From positions 38,853-102,852 of the forward strand of contig JAREIK010002670.1 of the NCBI GenBank assembly GCA_029783825.1: DNA of 64,000 nt, read 5' to 3'. The DNA is from Sapria himalayana (Eukaryota; Streptophyta; Magnoliopsida; Malpighiales; Rafflesiaceae). A program made the translations under genes and the position numbers. This document shows positions 40,301-54,628 of the stretch, piece by piece. The notes below the pieces were generated by a model. The model made no database searches. It was given only the letters and a program-made list of their open reading frames with translations, and was not told where the DNA came from. Each line of letters begins with the position of its first letter. Within the stretch, counting starts at the first letter, position 1.

Positions 40301-43300
40301 GATTTATTATTTATTATTCAGGATATACCGGTTTAATGGTTTAAGTATTTAGGTATTTTGTGGTTTAGAAGTTTAGTGATTTAATTGTTTAGACCATTAG
40401 TGATCTATAGTTTTTATTTAAAGAATGAATAAACAAAAAATTCAATTTTTTTAATTTTTTTTAATTTTTGATGGTTATAACCTTTGAAAATATAATAATT
40501 TTTAATTTTTTTAAAATGTGAATATAATATTTAGTTATAATAATCTTAATAATTTTATAGAATGTAAACTAAATATAAATAATTTTATTAATAAATATTA
40601 TAATAATGATCAATAAATTAATTAATAAACTAGTATTAATAAGAATGATATAAATTAAAATATAATTGTATAATCTAAAATGTTAAAAAATCAAAATAAG
40701 ATATATTAATAAAAATAATTTTTTATTTTTAAAATTTAGCCTCTTTTTATAAGCATATATATTTTTTTTGATCAAAAATAAATTATTTAAATTATATCTG
40801 TCTCACTAATAATTTATTTTGTAATTATTATTTATATAAAAATAAACTGATAAATAATTAAAATGAATATTTAAAATTATAATGAATACTAATAAAATGA
40901 GAATTATGATTTATTATTTAGACTGTACTAATTTAATGTTTTGAGTATTTATGAGCTGCAGGGATTAGGAGTTTAGTCATTTTAGTATTTAGTCATTTAG
41001 TGGTTTATATGTTTTATTTAAAAAATTAAATAAAATAAAATTATTTTTGTTATTTTTTCTCATTTTTGAAGGTTATAACCATTGAAAATATAATAATTTT
41101 TAATTTTTTTTGAAAAGTGAATACAATATGAAGTTAATAATCATATAAATTCAATATAAATTATTTTATTAGTATATATTATAATAATGATTATAAAAAA
41201 ATAATAAACAATTATTAATAAGATAAATATTATTAAAATATATTTGCAAGACCTAAAATGATTCAAAATCAAAGTGAAATAGTTTACTAAATATTAATTT
41301 TAAATTTTAAAATTTTTGTATCCATTTATATGGCTATATATTTTTTGATGAAAAATAAATTTTTTAAATTATATTTGTCTCACTAATAATTTATTTTTTA
41401 ATTTATATTTCTATAAAAATAAACTAATAAATAATTAAGATGTATGTTTAATATTATAATGAATACTAATAAAAATGAGATTTATTATTTATTATATATA
41501 GCATGCCGGTTTAATGGTTAAATTATTTTGGGGTTTTATCGTTTAGAAGTTTAGCAATTTATGTTTTTAGGCATTTAGTGGGTTATAGGTTTGATTTATA
41601 TAATAAAAATCAAAAATAAAATTTTGATTTTTTCAAATTTTCAAAGGTTATAATCTTTAAAAAGAAAATAATTTTTAAAATTTTTTGAAATGTGAATACC
41701 ATGTATAATTATATTAATCTTACTAATTATATATCATATAAATTAAATATAAACAATTTTAATGATAGATAATATAATAATGATCAAAAATTAAATTAAC
41801 AAACTATTATTAAAAATCTAAATATTAATTTTTATATATTTACATAATACAAAATTATTCAAAATCAAATCAAAATATATTACTAAATAATAATATTTAA
41901 TTTTTAAATTTTTCATTCTTTTTTTAAGATTATATATTTTTTTGATTAAATATAAATTATTTAAATATTATTTGTCTCATTCGAAATTATTTTAAATTAA
42001 TTTTTCTAAAAAATTAAACTATAAATAATTAAAATGAATATTTAAAATTATAATAAATAGAAATATAAATGAGATTTATTATTTAATAAGTAGAATATAG
42101 CTATTAAAAGGTTTATGTATTTAGGGTTTCGGGTTCTCTGAGCATACTGATTTAAGTAAGTAATCATTTAATGATCTATAGGTTTTATTTAAAAAATTAA
42201 ATAACAAAAAATTTATTTTGATTATTTTTTCTAATTTTTTAAGGTTATAACTTTTGAAAATATAATAATTTTAAAATTTTTTTCAAAAGTGAATACAATA
42301 TTTATTTATAATAATCATAATAATTATATAACATATAAATTCAATATAAACAATTTTATTGATATATATTCTAATAATTATCAAAAAATAAATTAAAAAT
42401 CTATTATGAATAAGATTGATATTACGTAAAATATAATATAAAAACCAAAAATGATTCAAAAGCAAAGAAAAATATATTACTAAATAATAATTATTTGTTT
42501 TTAAATTTTTATTCTTTTTATAAGCTTAAATATTTTTTGATGAAAAATAATTTTTATAAATTATATTTTTAACTAATAATTTATTTTATAATTAATACAG
42601 ATATACAAATAAAAACTAAAAATCAAAATGATTTTTTTAAATTATAATGAAAACAAATAAAAATGAGATTTATTAATTATTATTTAGTGTATACTAGTTT
42701 AAAGGATTATCTATATAGGGGTATCGGGATTTTGTAGTTTAGTGATTTAACTGTTTAGGCATTTAGTGGTGTATAGGTTTTATTTAAACAATGAAATAAC
42801 AAAAAAAATATATATTTTTTATTTTTTCACATGTTCAAAGGTTATAACCTTTGAAAACATAAAAATTTTAAAACTTTTTTCAAAAGTTAATACAATATTT
42901 AGTTATAATAATTATTAAATGTATATATCATATATTCAATATAAACATTTTTATTAATAAATATTATAATAATGATCAAAAGATAAATTAATAATCTATT
43001 ATTAATAAGATATATATCATTTAAAATATAATTACAAATATTAAAATGATTCAGAAGCTACGCAAAATATATTATTATATAATAATTTTTTGTTTTGAAA
43101 TTTGTTTTTAAAAATGTATCTATATTTTTTTTGATATAAAATAATTTATATAAATTATATTTGTTTAAAACATAATTTATTTTGTAAATAATATTTTTAT
43201 AAAAATATACAAATAAATAATTAAAATGAATATTTTAAATTATAATGAAAAAAAATGAGCTTTTTTATTTATTATTTAGGGTATACCATTTTAATTTAAA

Positions 43301-44014
43301 TTAGAACTATCTAACTAATAATTTATATTGTAATTAATATTTATATAAAAATAAACTGATAAATAATTAAAATAAAAATTTAAAATTAAACTGAATAAAA
43401 ATTAAAATGATATTTATTATTTCTTATTAATGTATACCAGTTTAATTTTTTAAGTATTTAAAGGTTTTGTCATTTAGGAGTTTAGCGATTTATGTTTTTA
43501 GACATTTAGTGGTTTATAGGTTTTATTTAAACAATAAAATAACAAAAAAAATTAGTAATATTTTCTCATTTTCATAGGTTATAACCTTTGAAAATATAAT
43601 AATATTTAACATTTTTTGAAATGTGAATATAATTTTTAGTTATAATAATATTAATAATTATATATCATATAAATTCAATATAAAGAATTTTATTGATAAA
43701 TATTATAATAATGATCAAAAATTAAATTAATAAACTCTTAATAATAAGATTAATATTCATTAAAAAATATTTACAATATAAATCATTTGTTAGACAAATT
43801 ATATTTGTCTAACACATGATTTATATTGTAAATAATATTTAATAAAAATAAACGAATAAATAATTAAAATGAATATTTTAAATTATAATAAAAAAAAATA
43901 TTATTGAGATTTATTATTTATTATTTAGGGTATACCAGTTTAAAAGGATTATCTATTTAGGGTTTTCGAGATTTCAGAGTTATTGATTTAAGTGTTTAGG
44001 CATTTAGTTGTTTA

Positions 44015-47000
44015 TAGGATTTATTTAAACATTGAAATAACAAAAAAATTATTTTTGATATTTTCTCACATTTTCAAAGGTTATAACCATTGAAAATATA
44101 ATAATTTTAAATTTTTTTAACAATGCGAATACAATATTTAGTAATAGGAATCATTATAATTATATATAGTATAAACTAAATATAAATAATTTTATTGATA
44201 GATATGATATCAATTATCAAAAAATAAATTATTATGCTATTATTAATATGATAGATATAAATTAAAATATAATTGCAAAACCTAAAATTATTCAAAATCA
44301 AAGTTAAAATTTATTACTAAATAAAAATTTCTGTTTTTTAGTTTTTGCTTCTTTTTATAAGCTTATATTTTTTTGATGAAAAATAAATTATTTAAATTAT
44401 ATTTAAGGTTTACGAGATTAAAGTTTTAATTATTTAGGGGCTTTTGTGTTTAGGAGCTTATAGATTTAAGTGTTTAAGCATTTAGTGGTCTATATGTTTT
44501 ATTTAAACAATGATATAACATAAAATTTATTTTTATTTTTTTTTCTAATTTTTGAAGGTTATAACCTTTGAAAATATAAAAAATTCTAAATTTTTTTCAA
44601 ATGTAAATATATTATTTTGTTATAATAATATTAATAAATATAAGTCATTTAAATTCAATATAAATAATCACATTGCTAGATATTATAATAATGATCAATA
44701 CATAAATTAATAAACTATTATTAATAAGATAGATATTATTTATAATATATTTGCAAAATCTAAATTTATTCAAAATCAAAGTATATATTACTGAATAAAA
44801 ATATTTTTTAATATTTTGCTTTTTTATAAGTTTATATTTTTGTTATTAAAAGTAAATTATTTAAATTATATTTGTATTCCTCATAATTTATTTAGTAATT
44901 TATAATTCTATAAAAATAAACTAATAAATAATTTAAATAAATATTTAAAATTATAATGAATACAAATAAAATTGAGATTTATTATTTATTATTCAGGATA
45001 TAAAGGTTTAATGGTTTAAGTAATTATGTGTTTTGGGGTTTAGTCATTTAAGTGTTTATGCCTTTGGTGATTTTACCTAATTTTTGAAGTTTATAACCTT
45101 TGAAAATATAACAATTTTTAATTTTTTTAAAATGTGAATATACTATTTAGTTATAATAATCTTGATAATTATATATAATATAAAATCAATATAAATAACT
45201 TTATTAATAGATATTATAATAATGATCAATAAATAAATTAATAAACTATTATTAATTAGAATGATATAAATTAAAATATAATTGCAAAATCTAAAATTAT
45301 TCAAAATTAAATTAAAATAAATTACTAAATAATAATAATTTGTTTTAAAAATTTTGCCTCTTTTTATAATCTTATATTTTTTTGATGAAAAATAAATTTT
45401 TTAAATTATATCCGTCTCACTAATAATTTATTTGTAATTAATATTTCAATAAAAATAAACTGATAAATAATTAAAACGAATATTTAAAATTATAATGAAT
45501 ACTAATAAAAATGAGATTTATTATTATTATTATTATTTAGAGTATACTAATTTAAAGGCTTATGTATTTATGGGTTTCAGGGGTTTAGGAGTTTAGTCAT
45601 TAAGAATTTAGGTATTTTGTAGTTTATTGATTTTATTAAAAAAATCTAAAAACAAAAATTTATTTTTATATTTTTTTTTATTTTCAAAAGTTATAACATT
45701 TGAAAACTTAAAAATTTTTAAATTTTTTTAAAATGTGAAAATATTATTTTGTTATAATAATCTAAATAATTATATATTATGTTAATTCAATATAAATAAT
45801 TTTTTTATAGATATTATGATGACGATAATAAAATAAATTAATAAACTATTATTAATAATATAGATATTAAATAAAATTTATTTGCAATACCTAAAATGAT
45901 TTAAAATCAAACTAAGATATATTAATAAGATAGATATTATATAAAACTATTATTAATAAGATAAAATATACAGGTTTAAAAGATTATATACTTATGAGTT
46001 CTGGGATTTAAGAATTTAGTGATTTAATTGTTTAGGCAATTTGTAGTTTATAGGTTTATTTAAAAAATAAAATAACAAATTTTTTTTTGTTATTTAAAAA
46101 GTGTTTAGGCAATACCTTTGAAACTATAACAATATTTAAATTTTTTTTAAATGTGAATACTATATTTAGTTATGATAATCTTAATAATTATATATCACGT
46201 AAATTTAATATAAACAATTATATTAATATATATTATAATAATGATCATACAAAAAATTAATAAATAACTATTAATAAGATAAATACTGATTAAAATATAT
46301 TTACAAAATCTAAAATGATTCAAAATCAAAGTGAAATATTTTACTAAATATTAATTTTAATTTTTTAAATTTTTGTATCCATCTATAAGCTTATATATTT
46401 TTTGATGAAAAATAAATTATTTAAATTATATTTGTCTCACTATTAATTTATTTTTTAATTTATATTTCTATAAAAATAAACAAATAAATAATTAAAATGT
46501 ATCTATAAAATTATAATGAATACTAATAAAAATGTGATTTATAATTAATTATTTAGGGTATACCTATTTAATGGTTTAAGTTTATTGTGGTTTTGGGGTT
46601 AATGAGTTTATTGATTCATATGTTTTCACATTTAGGTTTTATTTATTGATTTATAAGTTTTATTTAATAAATGAAATAACAACAAATTTATTTTTATGAA
46701 TTTTCATGATTTTCAAAGGTTATAACCTTTGAAAATATAATAATTTTTTAATAGTTCTAAAATATGAATACAATACTTAGTTATAATAATCTTAATATTT
46801 ATATTTGATGTAAATTCAATATAAAAAATTTTATTAATATATATTATTTTGATGATCGAAAAATAAATTAATAAACTATTATGAATAAGACCGATATTAA
46901 TTAAAATATATTTGCAGAACCCAAAATAATTCAAAATCAAAGTAAATTATATAACTAAATAAAAATTAAAATTTTTGAAATTTTGTTTATTTTTATAAGC

Positions 47001-48930
47001 TTATATTTTTTTTCATAAAAATTAATTTATTTAAATTATATATGTCTCACTCATTATTTATTATGTAATTAATATTTCTATAAAAATAAACTAAAAATAA
47101 TTAAAATGAATATTTAAAATTATAATGAATACAAATAAAAAATAGATTTATTATTTATTATTTAGGTTATATAGGTTTAATGGTTTAAGTATTTAGGGGT
47201 TTTGGGGTTTAAAAGTCTAGAGATTTAAATGTTTAGGCATTTAGTGGTTTATAAGTTTTATTTAAATAATAAAAAAATTATTTTTGTGATTTTTTATGTT
47301 TTTTGAAGTTTATAACCTTTGAAAATATAATAATTTTTAAATTTTTTTCAAATATAAATTTATATTTAGTTATAATAATCTTAATAATTATAACACATTT
47401 AAATTGAATATGCATAATTTTATTGTTAGATATTATAAAATTGATCAAATAATAAATTAATAAACTATTATTAATAAGATTGATAGCAATTAAAATATAA
47501 ATCCAAAACCTATATATAATGATTCAAAATCAAAGTAAAATATATTACTAAATAATAATTTTTTATTTTTAAATTTTTACTTCTTTTTATAAGCTTATAT
47601 TTTTTTTGATTAAAAATAAATTATTAAAATTATAGTTGTCTCGCTCATTATTTATTTTGTAATTAATATTTCTATAAAAAATAAACTAATGTATAATTAA
47701 AATGAATATTTAAAATAATAATGAATATAAATTAAAATGAAGATTTATGATTTATTATATGTGGTATACCGGTTTAATGGTTTGATTATTTTGGAGTTTT
47801 GTCGTTTAGGTGTTTATCAATTTATGTTTTTAGGTATTTAGTGGTTTATATCTTTTATTTATATTATAAAATTTAAAAATTTTTTTTTTAGATTTTTTTA
47901 GATTTTCAATGGTTATGACCATTAAAAATAAAATAATTTTTAAAATCTTTTGAAATGTGAATACAATGTATAATTATATTAATCTTACTAATTATATATC
48001 ATATAAATTCAATATAAATAATTTTAATGATAAATATTATAATAATGATCAAAAATTAAATTAATAAACTTTTATTAATAATATAAATATTAATTAAAAT
48101 ATATTTACATAACACAAAATGATTCAAAATCAAATAAAAAAATATTGCTAAATAATAATATTTAATTTTTAATTTTTTGAATCTTTTTATAAGGTTATAT
48201 TTTTTTATGATAAAAAAAAATTATTTAAATAATATATGTCGCACTCGAAATTTATTTAGTAATTAATTTTTCTAAAATATTAAAATATAAATAATTAAAA
48301 TGAATATTTAAAATTATAATAAATAGAAATAAAAATTAGATTTATTATTTATAAATTAGTATACAGTTGTTATAAGGTTTATGTATTTAGGATTTTCGAG
48401 TTTTATAAGCTACTGATTTAAGTAAGTTAACATTTAGTGGTCTATAGGTTTTATTTAAAAAAGAGATAACAAAAAAATTTATTATTTGTATTCTTTCTCA
48501 TTATTTAAGATTATAACCTTTGAAAATATATTAATTTTTAAATTTTTTCAAAAGCGAATTCAATATTTAGTTATAATAATCATTATATTTATATATCATA
48601 TAAATTAAAAATAAAGAATTTTAGTGATTAATATTCTAATAATGATCAAAAAATAAATTAATAATCTATTATTAATAAGATAGATATCATTTAAAATATA
48701 ATTACTAAACATAAAATGATTCATAAGCAAACCAAAATATATTACTATATAATAATTTTTTGTTTTGTAATTTTTTTTATTTTAAAAAGTTTATGAATAT
48801 TTTTTTGATTAAAAATTATTTACATTAATTATATTTGTCTAACTCATAATTTATTTTTTAATTAATATTTATATAAAAATAAACAAATAAATAATTAAAT
48901 GAATATTTAAAATTATAATAAAAAAATGAG
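44015..48930 (+). repeat. Higher-order satellite block, second member of a pair ~37.1 kb apart
   Basis: Matches 6860-11800 monomer by monomer, including the shared deletion at about 45068 and the shortened monomer at about 45900-45975. Beyond each end the monomer order differs: at 43.9 kb the preceding monomer has TTAGGGTTTTCGAGATTT octamers, whereas at 6.8 kb it has AAGGTTTTTTCGTTTATG. The duplicated unit is therefore about 5 kb. Confidence 0.8.
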
Positions 48931-51129
48931 ATTTATTATTTATTATTTACGGTATACCGGTTTAATTTAAATTATATCTGTCTAACAAATAATTTATTTT
49001 GTAATTAATATTTCTATAAAAATAAACTGATAAATAATTAAAATAAAAATATAAAATTATTCAGAATAAAAATAAAAATGAGATGCTTGATTTATTATTA
49101 ATGTATACCAAGTTAATAGTTTAAGTATTTAGAGATTTTGTCATATATGTGTTTAGCGATTCATGTTTTTAGGAATTTAGTGATTTATAGGTTTTATTTA
49201 AACAATAAAAAAACAAAAAAAATTTATAATTTTTTGTCACTTTCATAGGTTATATCCTTTCAAAATATAATAATATTTAAAAATTTTTGAAATGTGAATA
49301 CAATATTTAGGTATAATAATTTTAAAAATTATATATCATATAAATTCAATATAAACAATTTTATTGATATATATTATTATAATTATCAAAATTTAAATTA
49401 ATAAACTATTAATAATAAGATAGATATTAATTAAAAAATATTTTGATTAAAGTAAAATATATATTACAAACCCCAAATTGATTCAAAATTAAAGTAAAAT
49501 ATATTGCTGGATAATAATTTTTAATTTTTAAATTTTTACTTCTTTTATAAGCATATATTTTTTTTGATTAAAAATAAATTAATTAAAATATATATGTCGC
49601 TCTCATAATTTAATTTGTAATAAATATTTCTATTAAAATAAACAAATAAATAATTAAAATGAATATTAAAAATTATAATAAATAGAAATAAAAATTAGAT
49701 TTATTAATCATTAAGTAGTATATATCGGTCTAATGGTTTATGTATTTAGGCATTATGAGGTTTATGAGTTTACTGATTTAACTGTGTTTGCATTTTGTGG
49801 TTTATACGTTTTATTAAAAAAATAAAATAATAAAAAATTTATTTTTAATTTTTTTTATATTTTCAAAGGTTTACCTTTGAAAATATAATAATTTTTAAAT
49901 TTTTTTTAAATGTGAATACAATATTTAGTTATAATAATCATTATATTTATATATCATATAAATTCAATACAAACAATTTTATTGATAAATATTCTAATAA
50001 TGATCAAAAAATAAATTAATAATCTATTATTAATAAGATTGATATCAATTAAAATATAATTACAAAACCTAAAATAATTCAGAAGAAAAGCAAAATATAT
50101 TACTATATAATAATTTTTTGATTTGAAATTTTTTTTTCTTTTAAAATTTTATCAATAATTTTTTGATGAAAAATAATTTATATAAATTATATTTGTTCAA
50201 CTCAATTTATTTTGTAATTAATATTTATATATAAATAAACATATGAATAATTAAAATGAATATTTAAAATTATAATGAAAAAAAATGAGATTTATTATTT
50301 ATTATTTAGGGATACCGATTTAATTTAAATTAGATTTGTCTCACTAATAATTTATTATGTAATTAATATTTATATAAAATAAATTAATAAATAATTAAAA
50401 TAAAAATTTAAAATTATACTAAATAAAAATTAAAATTAGATTCATGATTTATTATTAATGTATACTAATTTAATGATTTAAGTATTCAGAGGTTTTGTCG
50501 TTAGGAGTTTAGTGATTTATGTTTTTAGGCTTTTACTGGTTTATAGATTTTATTTAAAAAAATAAAAAAACAAAAAAAATTTCTATAATTTTTTATCATT
50601 TTCATAGGTTATACCATTTGAAAATATAATAATATTTAAAATTTTTTTGAAATTTTAATACAATATTTTGTTATAATAATATTAATAATTATATATCATA
50701 TAAATTTAATATAAATAATTTTATTGATAGATATTATAATAGTGATCAAAAATTAAATTTATAAACTATTAATATTAAGATAGATATTAATTAAAAAATA
50801 TTTACAAAACCCAAATTGATTCAAAATTAAAGTAACTTATATTACTTGATAATAATTTTTAAATTTTAAATTTATACTTCATTTATAAGCGTATATTATT
50901 ATTACATAAATAATATATTATTTAATTTATGTTTGTCCCACTCATAATTTATTTTGTAATAAATATTTCTAAATAAATACACGAATAAATTATTAAAATG
51001 AATATTTAAAAATATAATAAATATCAATAAAAATTAGATTTATTAATTATTAAGTAGTATATTAGAAGTATAATGGTATATGTTTTTAGGGATTACGGGG
51101 TTTAGAAATTTACTGATTTACCTTTATAT

Positions 51130-51137
51130 GCATTTAG
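51130..51137 (+). repeat. Target-site duplication of hAT copy B, left (GCATTTAG)
   Basis: Perfect 8-bp match to 54629-54636. It is an octamer of the satellite's own 8-bp tract (TATGCATTTAG), so the uninterrupted site is recognisable in almost every other monomer. Confidence 0.95.
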
Positions 51138-54100
51138 TAGGGCTACTCACAGGACTCGGAGATTCGCGACCCGACCCAAAGTCTTGTCCCTAAAGAATTA
51201 GGACGTAGAAAATCCATTGACTTTAACTTTTCCCGTCCCATTCTGTCACATATTTTTTCTTTTGGGACGGTTCCGGATCTTAAGTAATATCCATCCCGAG
51301 AACAATCCCATCCTAAAACCTCGATACTAGAACTAGGAATATATATATATATATAACATGAAGATGCCACCAATTCCGCTACTGCCCATCCAATTTCGAC
51401 GCACCTATTGTTGTTCCGACGAGTTCCAGGCCACCTCATGCAGTTCCAGACAAGTTCAATTTGGTCCAGCCCTTGTCCGTCGCACTTCTGGTTGCATCCA
51501 TCGTGTCTCAGATGCCACCAGCTTTTTGGTTTGTTTTTCTGACGAGAATTCAGTGATTAATTATTATTATTATGTGTCTCAGTCAGTTTTATTGAGTACT
51601 GGTTGTGGTGTTATGGTTGGGTCGAATGAGTGGGTCGAATGAGTGGGCCGAATGTGTTACAGTCAGTTTTGTAGAGCTTGCTTGTTTGAAATATTTATAT
51701 TTATTTATGGTTAACATATCATATTAATTAATGGCAATGCAGATGGCATAATCTAGCGGTAAACGAAAATACAATAAATTGAAGATGATCACATCTCAAA
51801 TGATCAAAGTACTGGTAAATCTATTCATCATCCTTTCACGAACCCTCTTATTGTTACGGCAGGTTTTTCAATTCCAATTGTAAAAGAAAGTCAAGGTACA
51901 TCTGAACCTCAAGCTCATAAAAAATATAAGTCTGCTATTTGGGAAACTTATGAGATATTAGTTGATTCAGAGGGAAATGAAACTGGTAGGGCAGCTTGTA
52001 TATGGCATAAGAAAGAATATTTTGCAAAAATTAATCAATGTACTTCGGGTTTATGGAAATACTTTAGAGAGATTTGTAGGAAATTTCAACTCAAAAAAGA
52101 ATTAATAGAAGCTCACAAAGGTAAAGACAAGTCACAATCTTTGTTGAGTTTCTCTAAAGGTACTAGTTCAGAGGATAACAAATTAACTTGTTGGCAATTT
52201 GATCAACAACTAGTTAGGGAGGCTTTGGTGAAAATGATCATAAAAGATGAATTGCCTTTTTGATTTGTTGAGAGGGATGAGTTTAAAAAGTTTTTTGAAG
52301 TTAGTGTGCCTCAATTTAAAATTCCATCTAGGCATTCTATACTGAGGGATTGTTTTTCTTTGTTTTTGAAGGAAAATAAGAAATTATTTGATAGCATAAA
52401 ATCTCATTGTTGTAGAGTTTCATTGACTACCGACACTTGGACTAGCATTCATAATTTCTCTTATATATGTTTGAGTATTCATTTCATTGATTCTCAATGG
52501 AATATGCTTAAAAGGCTTTTGAACTTTTGTGTAATTAAAAGTCATTTTGGAGTTAATATTAGAAATGCTATTGAGTTTTGCATGAATGAATGGGGTTTTA
52601 GAAAGTTGATGTGCATTACTATTGACAATGCATCAAATAATGATCTTGCAGTTGAACAATTGAAAAAAAGGCTTGTGAAGAAAAGTGTTTCACCTTTGAG
52701 AGGCGAAATTTTCATTTGAGATGTGCTCATATCCTAAACTTAATTGTTAGAGATGGTATTGCAGTAGTTGAGGGTGCTATTCAAAAAATTAGATGTGTGG
52801 TGAAATATGTGAGGAGCAGTCCTAAAAGATTAGATATGTTTAAGTTATGTGTTGAAGAAGCAAACTTGACATATGGATCTTCATTGCAATTAGATTATCA
52901 TACAAGATGGAATTCAACTTATTTGATGCTACAAACTGATATAAAATATCAAAAAGAATTTGATAAGTTTGAGGACAAAGACAAAAGGTTTTTGAAAGAG
53001 TTTGGTTCAAACGTTCCGACTGAGAGAGACAGAACAAATGCCAAATTTTTGGCTTGTTTCTTGAAAACTTTTTATGAGGTAACTTGTAAATTTTCTGGCT
53101 CATAATATACTACCTCTAGTGTTTATTTTTTTGAGATTATTCGAATTTTGAAAAAAAATTGAGTTTTGTGAATAAGTAGAGATACAATGGTGTCTGAAAT
53201 TGGTATAAAAATGAGGCATAAATTCAACAAATTTTGGGGTTCTCTTCAGTCAACAAATATTATGCTTTTTGTAGCAGTAGTGTTAGATCTTAGATATAAG
53301 CTCAAATATCTCAAGGTTAAGTACACTTAGCATTATGGTGAGGAATTGGCTAAAAATTTGGTGAAAAATGTTATAAATGCTTTAAATGAAGATGAATCAA
53401 AATAAGATGATTTATCTTCTACTGTTTTGAAGAAAAATGATGATTTCTTTGATGGTAGTGATACTTATGTTGATGATTTTTTTTGTTGAATTGGAGAAAG
53501 AACAAGAAGTTGCAACTTTGGAAGAGTTGGATAGGTACTTGGAGGACAAACTTGAAAAAATAGAAAAGATTTTGATCTTATTAACTAGTGGAAGGTAAAT
53601 GAGGTTAGGTATCCTTCTTTGGCAAATGTAGCAAGGGATGTATTTGCTATCCAAGCATCTACTGTGGCCTAGGAATCTACATTTAGCACTGGGGGGAGAA
53701 CTTTAGAAAAATTTAGGAGTTCTTTAACACCTATTATAGCTGAAGTTCTCATATGTCTACAAGATTGGTTGAGAAGCTCAAACAAACCTATTGAAATTGA
53801 AGAATTAGTTCAAGACATTGATGATAATGAATCAGGTTAGTATACAAATCTTGTAAATTTTAATTTCACTTTTACTTATTTTTTTCATTCAATTTAATAT
53901 AAATATGGTTCAATTACAATTTTCAGTGGGGTCACAAGATCCAAATATTCATCCAACTATAGTTGGCCAACTAAATTTGGAATGGGTGTATTAAATTGTT
54001 TAAGGTAATATTTTGTTTTTTTATTACTATTTCATCTTAGAAATTTATGTCTACATGATTAACACGTTTTTATCTTTGGTTGTCCTTATATAGTGGAGGA

Positions 54101-54628
54101 AGAAAATGGAGGAGTTGTAAAAGAGATAATTAATTGGGTTTGTATTTTCATTGTTGTTCCGGGATTGACCTTTGAAATGATTATTATCATGGTTTTTATT
54201 AGTTGTATTTTTTTTGTTATATTAAGCTGCCTAATTTTAGCAATTACTTAAGTAGTAATTGCTATTACCAATGTTTGTGGTCATCTTTAGCTATTCCTTA
54301 ATATTTTAAGTAATTGTTAAAAAAATGTAGTATTGCTATTATGGTTAACTTTGACTCGGCTGAACAAAGCCAACTTTTGAAAAAACAAAGAACCAAATTA
54401 AGCACACAACTCGGTCCAGTTCTATTTAACATTTCTATCCTTTTCTGCACATCAAAACTGTTGACCCTTTGCAAGAAGAAAATAAGGCTCCTGTCCTAAA
54501 ATGGGTCTCATCCCCGTCAGCTACGAATCTATGGGACGGGTCTGGATCTTCAAAAAAAAATCTATGAACTATGGGAAGGGACTGGAGATTTGTAATCCCC
54601 ATCCCGTCCCATACCATGAGCACCCCTA
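51138..54628 (+). mobile_element. hAT superfamily DNA transposon, copy B (decayed, autonomous-type structure)
   Basis: A 3.49-kb element with ends TAGGGCTACTCAC and ATGAGCACCCCTA, which pair as short imperfect terminal inverted repeats. Perfect GCATTTAG target duplications flank it. Subterminal stretches (51150-51320 and 54510-54615) carry repeated GGGACGG, CCCGTCCC, CATCCC and GGGAAGGG words. An (AT)n run sits at about 51339-51356. The transposase remnant lies on the plus strand at 51731-53840. About 580 bp of 5' and 790 bp of 3' non-coding sequence remain. Short open frames at 51143-51439, 51358-51642 and 54314-54499 fall in these ends and have no coding signature. It is inserted in the same monomer position and relative orientation as copy A. 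Confidence 0.95.
51731..53840 (+). pseudogene. Broken hAT transposase (BED zinc finger, RNase-H-like core, hAT dimerisation domain)
   Basis: The likely start is the ATG at 51731. A private stop follows at 51749-51751 and a one-base loss soon after. The BED finger region (NETGRAACIWHKKEY) has lost its second cysteine: the codon at 52006-52008 is His where copy A has Cys. The core keeps PSRHSILRD, LTTDTW (first catalytic Asp codon, 52432-52434) and TIDNASNND (second, 52624-52626), then CAHILNLIVRDG and VKYVRSSPKRLDMFK. The C-terminal hAT dimerisation region keeps VRYPSLANVARD, ESTFSTGGRTLEKFR and PIIAEVLICLQDWL. Stops at 52261-52263, 53103-53105 and 53670-53672 are also present in copy A. Private damage includes a lost base near 52707, stops at 53327-53329 and 53403-53405, an extra T in the eight-T run near 53482, and a 30-bp deletion near 53388. 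The end is the TAG at 53838-53840. Dead copy of an Ac-like transposase. Confidence 0.93.

Larger units (their letters stand above)
34772..51137 (+). repeat. AT-rich complex satellite array, forward orientation, block 4
   Basis: Long forward run. Octamer tracts lie near 35320, 35950, 36550, 37150, 37690, 38290, 38990, 39730, 40330, 40930, 41510, 42100, 42710, 43430, 43930, 44410, 45000, 45550, 45970, 46560, 47170, 47770, 48370, 49110, 49730, 50460 and 51065. Perfect dyad at 35467-35498. Rearranged joints are visible near 35780, 38640 and 43780, where one monomer breaks off and another starts out of register. The last monomer, GGGATTACGGGGTTTAG, is interrupted by hAT copy B. Minus-strand frames at 42283-42465 and 46713-46940 are satellite shadows. 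Confidence 0.93.
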
